Shown in pieces: positions 59,355 through 64,000 of a DNA stretch of 64,000 bases. This DNA is from Clostridiales bacterium (GTDB lineage Bacteria > Bacillota > Clostridia > Oscillospirales > Oscillospiraceae). The DNA lies in NCBI GenBank assembly GCA_019415645.1, contig DXYV01000002.1, positions 73,874 to 137,873 of the forward strand. Reading direction: 5' to 3'. Below the pieces are notes generated by a model, which worked only from the letters and a program-made list of their open reading frames with translations, was not told the origin of the DNA and did not search any database. Position 1 is the first letter of the stretch; each line of letters starts with the position of its first letter. Position numbers and translations under genes: made by a program.

Positions 59355-62225
59355 CTAGGCCAGCTCGGGCCAGGGGTGGCGCTCAAACTGCATGGGCGGG
59401 CAGGGGGTAAAGGGATGGACCACATGGGGCTCCACGCTGCCCAGCGGCACGTCCCGCTTGTCCTTGAGACAGCGCACGCCGTCGGTGGGGTCCTCATCCT
59501 GCTCCGGGTCCACCAGCCATCCGGCCAGGCAGACGCCGGCGTCCGGGTGGAGGGGCCGGTTCCACGCTTCGGCGTACTGGGTTGACCACGCCTGGTACTC
59601 CTCGTCGGTGACCTTCTGGCACTCCACCAGGAAGCCGGACACCGCCATGCCGGTGGAGTTCTTGCTGGTCATGGAGGTGGGGGTGATGCAGTTGATGCAG
59701 CCGCCTCGGTCCAGCCAGCCGGGGATGATGGGGTCTAAACGGGCGCCGTGGTCCACATAGACCACCCCGGGGATCAGGCGCTGGGTCACATAGGCCGCGC
59801 AGAGCACGATGCCCCGCTCGTTGAAGATCTTGACGATGTCGTGGTGCTGGATGCCCCGCTCTGCCGCCGTGTCCGGGTGAATCCACATGGGCTCGTACTG
59901 ATAGCCGTCCCAGGCGCGGATCTTCATGGTCTCCACTTCCCGGTTCCAGATGATGTCGTCGCATTGGGCGTGCATCCGCCAGCGGCCGTGGTTGGACATA
60001 CACAGCAGGGGATACTGCTTGGCCCGCTCGGAGCTCAGCCGCTCGTCGTGGCTCTCCGACTTTTCGATCCAGTGGGGGACCGGGGGACGCTCCGGATCGT
60101 CGGGCATATGCTTCTCGATGTCGGTGGAGGAGTATTCCAGCAGCCCGGTGGGGGTGGACAGGGGGTTGTGCTGGGGGTCGGAGTAGAAGCCGTACATGCC
60201 GGCGGGAATCTCTTGGGCGTCGGGCTTGCAGGGGACCACAAAAATTTTCCGCTGCCGGAACTCCTCCCAGCTCATATAGTCCTCGCAGCCGGAGGCGGCA
60301 TAGAAGAACCGTACCCGGTCGGCTTCCGTCAGGCCGTTGCCCGTGTAGGCCCGGACATACTCCGGCCCCAGCTTCTCCGCCACCTTGACGCACACGTCGA
60401 AGTCGGTAAGGGACTCCCCGATGGGGGGACAGCAGGGGTCGGTGATATACACCGACTGGTACACCCCGGAGGAGAGGTCGTTGCACAGGTCGCTCATCTC
60501 GTGCTTGGTGGATACAGGCAGAATGAGGTCGGCGAAGTAGCAGTCGTTCTCCAGCCAGGGGTGCTGGGCGATGACCGTCTCAATGGATGGGTCCCGGTAG
60601 GCCTCGGTAAACAGGTTGCCGTTGTTCCAGCAGGTGACGTTGCAGGGGGAGTCGGTCCAGATCATGTGGACCTGGCTGCACCCGGGCCGTGGATAGACGA
60701 TCTTGTCAAATTGATATTTGTTGGTGGGTTTGCGGTAATTGTTCTTGTCCGGCTGCTGGCTGGAGGAGAAGCAGTGCAGGCCGTACCACTCCGCATGGCC
60801 GTCCACGATGGCCTTGTGGACCAGGCAGCGGGGAATAAACTGCTTGGGGGCGGGCAGCTTGCGGAAGAGCTCCACCAGCTCGGGCGCCTTCTCCTTCTGG
60901 TAGTCGTTCAGGTCGTAGCGGCGCATGTCGATGTCGTCGGGCAGGTCGCCGTCCACCGCCCGCAGGCAGTCGCAGATCTGGGGCACCTTGGGGGCGAAGT
61001 CCCCCTGATAGGGCACCGGGAAATCCCGGGCCCACATGTTCCACTCGATCATCTTGGCCTGGTGGACGCCGGGCCGACCCAGTCCCTGCATCCCCAGCAG
61101 CATGACCTCCAGCCGGGCGGGCTCGGTGGCGTAGGGGCCCCGGATGTAGCAGCCGCCGTTGCCGTGGAGAATGGAGGTGGTCTTTTTGGCCCAGTGCCGG
61201 GCCAGGGCCTTGATGGTCCAGGGCTTGACGCCGCATTTCTCACTGGCCCATTTGGGGGTCTTGGGCACGCCGTCCTCCTCGCCCAGGACATAGGCCGCGA
61301 ACTTGTCAAAGCCGTAAGCATGGGTGGCGATGTAGTCCTTGTCATAGGTGCCCTCGGTCAGCCAGATGTAGGCGATGGCCAGCTGGAGGGCCGCGTCGGT
61401 GTTGGGCAGGATGGGGATCCACTTGTCCGCGTGGACGGCGGCGGCGTAGTTCAGGTCCGGGCAGATGTAGACGCACTCAATGCCCAGGTCGGTGAACCAG
61501 TAGCACAGCCGGGAGGGCATATGGGACACCACGCCCAGGGGGGTGGTCTCCGCGTCACACCCCCAGAACAGGAGCATGTCGCTGTGCTGGGCGATGTCGG
61601 GGTAGAGATTGGCGGTGGGGGCCATCTCACCCACGGGTTCGCAGCCCCAGACGTGCTTGGCCCCCCAGTACCAGCCCTCCCAGGAGTCCATGTTGCGCAT
61701 CTGGAGGGTGTAGCCGCCCATGAGAGCCAGCAGCCGGTTGGGGCAGCCGTGGCTGGGGGCCACCCGCTTGCCCTCGCCGTGCATGTCGCTTTCGCACAGC
61801 ACCGCCTCCGGGCCGTAGGTCTCCTTCATCCGCCTGAGCTCGTCGGCGCAGATCTGGGCGGCCTCATCCCAGGAGATGCGCACATACTTGCTCTTGCCCC
61901 GGTTTTGGGGGTTGCGCTCGCCCTTGGGGTCCCAGTCCACCCGCTTGAGGGGGTACTTGACCCGGTTGGGGGAGTAGACCCGGCTCTTGTAGCCCAGCCC
62001 CAGGGGGGTGATGGTCACCCGGTCGGGGGGCGTGAAGGTCTGCCCCCGGGCCTCGATCTTCCAGGGGTTGCAGTGGGCATCGGTATATTCCTTGTCATAG
62101 GCGTAGGGGCGGATGCGGGTGATGCGGTTCTGGTTGCTGTCCACCAGACAGGGACCGCCGCTCTCCGGGCCCATCAGGCTGTAACTGACCAGGTTTTGCT
62201 CCTCCGGCAGGAACTTGGAACCCAT
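59355..62225 (-). CDS. Molybdopterin large subunit, pyrogallol-phloroglucinol transhydroxylase-like
   Basis: 956 residues of the DMSO-reductase superfamily, without an N-terminal [4Fe-4S] Cys motif and without Tat signal, as in transhydroxylase. Asp180-Ser181 in MDSWEGW probably correspond to the catalytic Asp and the serine ligand of Mo; His149 in SDMHGEG lies about 30 residues earlier, at the spacing of the catalytic His. Further motifs: FWGCDAETTP, HWAKKTTSILHGNGG, WTDSPCNVTCWNNGN and the C-terminal molydopterin-binding domain (HGARLDPIIPGW). Known relatives turn pyrogallol into phloroglucinol; gut catechol dehydroxylases are also related. With the phloroglucinol-type operon nearby, trihydroxybenzene isomerisation is the best guess. 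Confidence 0.82.
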   Translation of the reverse strand: MGSKFLPEEQNLVSYSLMGPESGGPCLVDSNQNRITRIRPYAYDKEYTDAHCNPWKIEARGQTFTPPDRVTITPLGLGYKSRVYSPNRVKYPLKRVDWDPKGERNPQNRGKSKYVRISWDEAAQICADELRRMKETYGPEAVLCESDMHGEGKRVAPSHGCPNRLLALMGGYTLQMRNMDSWEGWYWGAKHVWGCEPVGEMAPTANLYPDIAQHSDMLLFWGCDAETTPLGVVSHMPSRLCYWFTDLGIECVYICPDLNYAAAVHADKWIPILPNTDAALQLAIAYIWLTEGTYDKDYIATHAYGFDKFAAYVLGEEDGVPKTPKWASEKCGVKPWTIKALARHWAKKTTSILHGNGGCYIRGPYATEPARLEVMLLGMQGLGRPGVHQAKMIEWNMWARDFPVPYQGDFAPKVPQICDCLRAVDGDLPDDIDMRRYDLNDYQKEKAPELVELFRKLPAPKQFIPRCLVHKAIVDGHAEWYGLHCFSSSQQPDKNNYRKPTNKYQFDKIVYPRPGCSQVHMIWTDSPCNVTCWNNGNLFTEAYRDPSIETVIAQHPWLENDCYFADLILPVSTKHEMSDLCNDLSSGVYQSVYITDPCCPPIGESLTDFDVCVKVAEKLGPEYVRAYTGNGLTEADRVRFFYAASGCEDYMSWEEFRQRKIFVVPCKPDAQEIPAGMYGFYSDPQHNPLSTPTGLLEYSSTDIEKHMPDDPERPPVPHWIEKSESHDERLSSERAKQYPLLCMSNHGRWRMHAQCDDIIWNREVETMKIRAWDGYQYEPMWIHPDTAAERGIQHHDIVKIFNERGIVLCAAYVTQRLIPGVVYVDHGARLDPIIPGWLDRGGCINCITPTSMTSKNSTGMAVSGFLVECQKVTDEEYQAWSTQYAEAWNRPLHPDAGVCLAGWLVDPEQDEDPTDGVRCLKDKRDVPLGSVEPHVVHPFTPCPPMQFERHPWPELA

Positions 62226-62257
62226 AGGATCACTCCCTTGTTGTGGTATCTGCTTTC

Positions 62258-62285
62258 ATCTTAACAGAAAATCCGGAAAAAGCAA
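62258..62285 (-). promoter_or_regulatory. Promoter of the transhydroxylase genes
   Basis: On the minus strand TTGCTT (62285-62280) and TAAGAT (62263-62258) have a 16-base spacer; start near 62251, about 26 bases before the ATG. A TATTAT-N6-ATAATA dyad (62297-62314) lies just upstream and may be an operator. Confidence 0.5.
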
Positions 62286-62335
62286 TAACTCTTTTGTATT
62301 ATCACGTAATAATATTATTTTTTCAAAATTGGGGA

Positions 62336-62366
62336 TTGACCTTGGAATGGTTCCAAGGTATAGAAT
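62336..62366 (+). promoter_or_regulatory. MerR-type promoter with palindrome in a 19-base spacer
   Basis: TTGACC (62336-62341) and TAGAAT (62361-62366) are 19 bases apart, the over-long spacing typical of MerR-activated promoters. The spacer is filled by the perfect 9-base inverted repeat ACCTTGGAA-TGG-TTCCAAGGT (62339-62359). An alternative TATAGA -10 with 17-base spacing overlaps. It reads into the two small genes and the second molybdoenzyme gene. Confidence 0.75.
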
Positions 62367-62416
62367 GACACTGACGGCCGGAGTTATGATTGCGCACCGG
62401 CGGAAAGGAGCGCGCC

Positions 62417-62836
62417 ATGGACGACATCATCGACCTGGAGGTCCTCGGCAAAAACGGCGACCGGGTGCTGGAGGAGCTGGAGCGGGGCAAGCTCATTGCC
62501 GCCCGCTCCAAGGACGATTTCCTCTATATTCTGGAACGCGGCGGGACCTACCACATGTTCACCCATGCTGTGGGCTCGCCCGAGGGGGGGAACAAGCGAT
62601 TTCCCAAGGACGAGAAGTACACGGCCATGGTAAAGAGCCTGGCCACGGTAGCCGACGCGGTATTCGCCGCGACCTTTGACGAGAAGATGAATCTCTTCGG
62701 CGTGCTGGCCAGCGCAGAGCACGGAATCCTGTCCCTCTTCCCCGGCGAGGAGGGGGAGAACGGGACCATCACATTCACAATTCCCGGAGAAAACGAGAAC
62801 GAACTGGAAGGAGAGGAAGCACATGGCGAAACTTAA
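62417..62836 (+). CDS. Unrecognised acidic protein, first gene of the second molybdoenzyme operon
   Basis: 139 residues, strongly acidic, especially the last 25 residues. I recognise no family. The sequence reads as alpha/beta with KLIAARSKDDFLYILERGGT in the middle. No signal peptide, no Cys and no membrane segment, so it is cytoplasmic. AAAGGAG lies 6 bases before the ATG. It overlaps the next gene by 14 bases and is driven by the MerR-type promoter. An assembly factor or chaperone for the molybdoenzyme is possible but speculative. Confidence 0.7.
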   Translation: MDDIIDLEVLGKNGDRVLEELERGKLIAARSKDDFLYILERGGTYHMFTHAVGSPEGGNKRFPKDEKYTAMVKSLATVADAVFAATFDEKMNLFGVLASAEHGILSLFPGEEGENGTITFTIPGENENELEGEEAHGET

Positions 62837-63293
62837 GGCGAGCGACCCCAAGGCCATGGCGGAAGCGGTGGAGGTCTGGCTGGAGGAATTCCCCGGCGAC
62901 CTGATCTGCGCCCGTCAGATCTGGTACGAGGGCCTGGGCGGCGAGGGCGTGCCCACCCCGGAACAGATCGTCGCCATCGAGGACGCGGTGGCCGCTCTGC
63001 CCGACTGGGAGCGGGTGGGCGACGTGCGGTATGAGAAGTACGGCATACAGTACAGCTTTAAGCGGCCCCAGTCGGCGGCACGGCGCAAGGCCGCCGAGGA
63101 GCCCCTGATGGTGCAGCACCTGTTCAAGGTGGGCGGCCTGTATCAGGCGCCCGACGGCAAGGTCTACAAGATCGCCCTGGCGGAGGTCTACAACCTGCGC
63201 TGCTTTGAAATCAAGGACGGACATATGACGGGCCCCATGGTGAAGATTCATCCCCTGTCCGACCTGGCCAAATCGCTGAAGGAGGTGGGCTGA
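62823..63293 (+). CDS. Unrecognised protein with possible winged-helix N-terminus
   Basis: 156 residues. The first 75 residues (containing ICARQIWYEGLG, then YEKYGIQYSFKR) faintly resemble the winged-helix tails of VapE/primase-type proteins. The C-terminal half (LMVQHLFKVGGLYQAPDGK, then CFEIKDGHMTGPMVKIHPL) is not recognised. AGGAGAGGAAG precedes the ATG. Located between the acidic protein and the second molybdoenzyme gene, one base before the latter, so the three are certainly co-translated. Function unknown. Confidence 0.72.
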   Translation: MAKLKASDPKAMAEAVEVWLEEFPGDLICARQIWYEGLGGEGVPTPEQIVAIEDAVAALPDWERVGDVRYEKYGIQYSFKRPQSAARRKAAEEPLMVQHLFKVGGLYQAPDGKVYKIALAEVYNLRCFEIKDGHMTGPMVKIHPLSDLAKSLKEVG

Positions 63294-63294
63294 C

Positions 63295-64000
63295 ATGGCA
63301 GAGCGCGTGACCCACAGCATCTGTGTGGGCGGTCCCATTGCCATCCACACGCAGGACGGCGTGATTCGCCGCATCCGTCCCATCGTATTCGACCAGAACG
63401 ACCCCAAGGGCTGGGTCATCCAGGCACGGGGCGGGGAATATACCCCCAACCGCAAGACCTCCCCCGGCTTCATCGCCCTGACGGAGAAAAACCGCTGCTA
63501 CTCCTATGACCGAATCCGCTACCCCATGATTCGCGAGGACTTTGTGGAGACGCCCGACGGCCAGAACCGCAACACGGAAAACCGGGGCAAGTCCGGCTAC
63601 CGCCGCGCCACCTGGGACGAGGCCCTGGACCTGGTGGCCCGGGAGACCAAGCGCATCCAGTCCACCTACGGCAAGGAGTCGGTGACCGCCATCACTTCCT
63701 CCCACCACTCCTGGGGCCTGCTGGGCTATAAGCTCTCCTGCTTCGCCCGTTTCTTCCGCCTGCTGGGCTACACCCAGATTCTGGACAATCCGGACTCCTG
63801 GGAGGGCTTTACCTGGGGTGCGCCCCACACCTACGGCTACTACTGGCGGCTGGGCGGCACCGAGGCCTTCGACCTGCTGGAGGACGCCATGCAGAACGTG
63901 GAGACTATGATCATGTGGTCCCATGACCCGGACACCACCCGCGGCGGCTACGCCGGCAACGAATCCACCATGTGGCGCCACTGGCTGGACGACATGGGGG
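63295..64000 (+). CDS. Second transhydroxylase-like molybdopterin large subunit (partial)
   Basis: The N-terminal 235 residues are in the window; the rest lies beyond 64000. GGPIAIHTQDGVIRRIRP opens the protein, with no N-terminal Cys cluster. HHSWGLLGYK is followed 29-30 residues later by PDSWEGFTWGA, so the His and Asp-Ser pair typical of pyrogallol transhydroxylase is present with the right spacing. It is clearly related to, but diverged from, the product encoded at 59355-62225. The start overlaps the upstream stop region (TGACATG). It might use a different phenolic substrate. Confidence 0.85.
   Translation, partial: MAERVTHSICVGGPIAIHTQDGVIRRIRPIVFDQNDPKGWVIQARGGEYTPNRKTSPGFIALTEKNRCYSYDRIRYPMIREDFVETPDGQNRNTENRGKSGYRRATWDEALDLVARETKRIQSTYGKESVTAITSSHHSWGLLGYKLSCFARFFRLLGYTQILDNPDSWEGFTWGAPHTYGYYWRLGGTEAFDLLEDAMQNVETMIMWSHDPDTTRGGYAGNESTMWRHWLDDMG

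Noticed and set aside
1..64000. CRISPR arrays, tRNA or rRNA genes, insertion sequences, prophage
   Set aside because: No regularly spaced repeats, no cloverleaf or rRNA segments, no transposase or integrase motifs were seen in either strand by reading. A tRNAscan or HMM search would be the decisive check.

Overview
The window reads as chromosome of a GC-rich anaerobic Firmicute, most likely a gut Clostridium of the Oscillospiraceae (Flavonifractor/Lawsonibacter/Intestinimonas-like). This is inferred from AGGAGG-type ribosome binding sites, sigma-A promoters, RNase J, a cobalamin riboswitch, anaerobic (cbi-type) corrin synthesis, TRAP and Opp transporters and acetyl-CoA/acetoacetyl-CoA chemistry. 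Taxonomy was not tested by any search. No tRNA, rRNA, insertion sequence, phage gene or CRISPR array was seen.

Layout. 1-8.3 kb (minus): a murein-peptide salvage operon (dipeptide epimerase, OppABCDF, LD-carboxypeptidase), with a divergent WYL regulator. 9.8-19.1 kb (mostly plus): sugar nucleotidyltransferase, RNase J, a zinc-ribbon/BIG2 membrane protein, a CbxX-type AAA ATPase, MetY and a CdaR-type regulator. 19.1-22.3 kb (minus): a TRAP transporter. 22.6-23.2 kb (minus): family-4 uracil-DNA glycosylase. 23.3-42.8 kb (plus): a cobalamin riboswitch followed by about 19 kb of co-directional, mostly overlapping genes. These run from glutamyl-tRNA (hemA, hemL, hemB, hemC, cobA-hemD, a Met8-like dehydrogenase) through the cobalt-early corrin route to cobyric acid and cobinamide phosphate. 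No adenosyltransferase or nucleotide-loop genes are present here. 42.9-46.4 kb: a secreted copper-amine-oxidase-N-type protein, an OFA-family transporter and a divergent LysR regulator.

46.5-64 kb is the most interesting part. A LysR-controlled operon (minus) encodes an SDR reductase, thiolase, beta-keto-acid cleavage enzyme (DUF849), hotdog thioesterase, metal-dependent cyclase-family hydrolase, an atypical 3-hydroxyacyl-CoA-dehydrogenase-fold enzyme, both CoA-transferase subunits and a sodium/solute symporter. This matches, step for step, the anaerobic phloroglucinol route: reduction, ring hydrolysis, oxidation to triacetate, cleavage to acetoacetate plus acetoacetyl-CoA, then thiolysis. 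About 3.5 kb further on lie a molybdopterin large subunit and a three-cluster iron-sulfur small subunit resembling pyrogallol-phloroglucinol transhydroxylase. Divergent from these are two unrecognised small proteins and a second transhydroxylase-like large subunit that runs off the window. A textbook MerR-type promoter (19-bp spacer filled by a perfect palindrome) drives the unrecognised pair, and a MerR-family gene lies about 6 kb away. I read the whole as a trihydroxybenzene (polyphenol) catabolic island that feeds acetyl-CoA or butyrate fermentation. Enzyme identities are inferred from family motifs and context and need biochemical confirmation.
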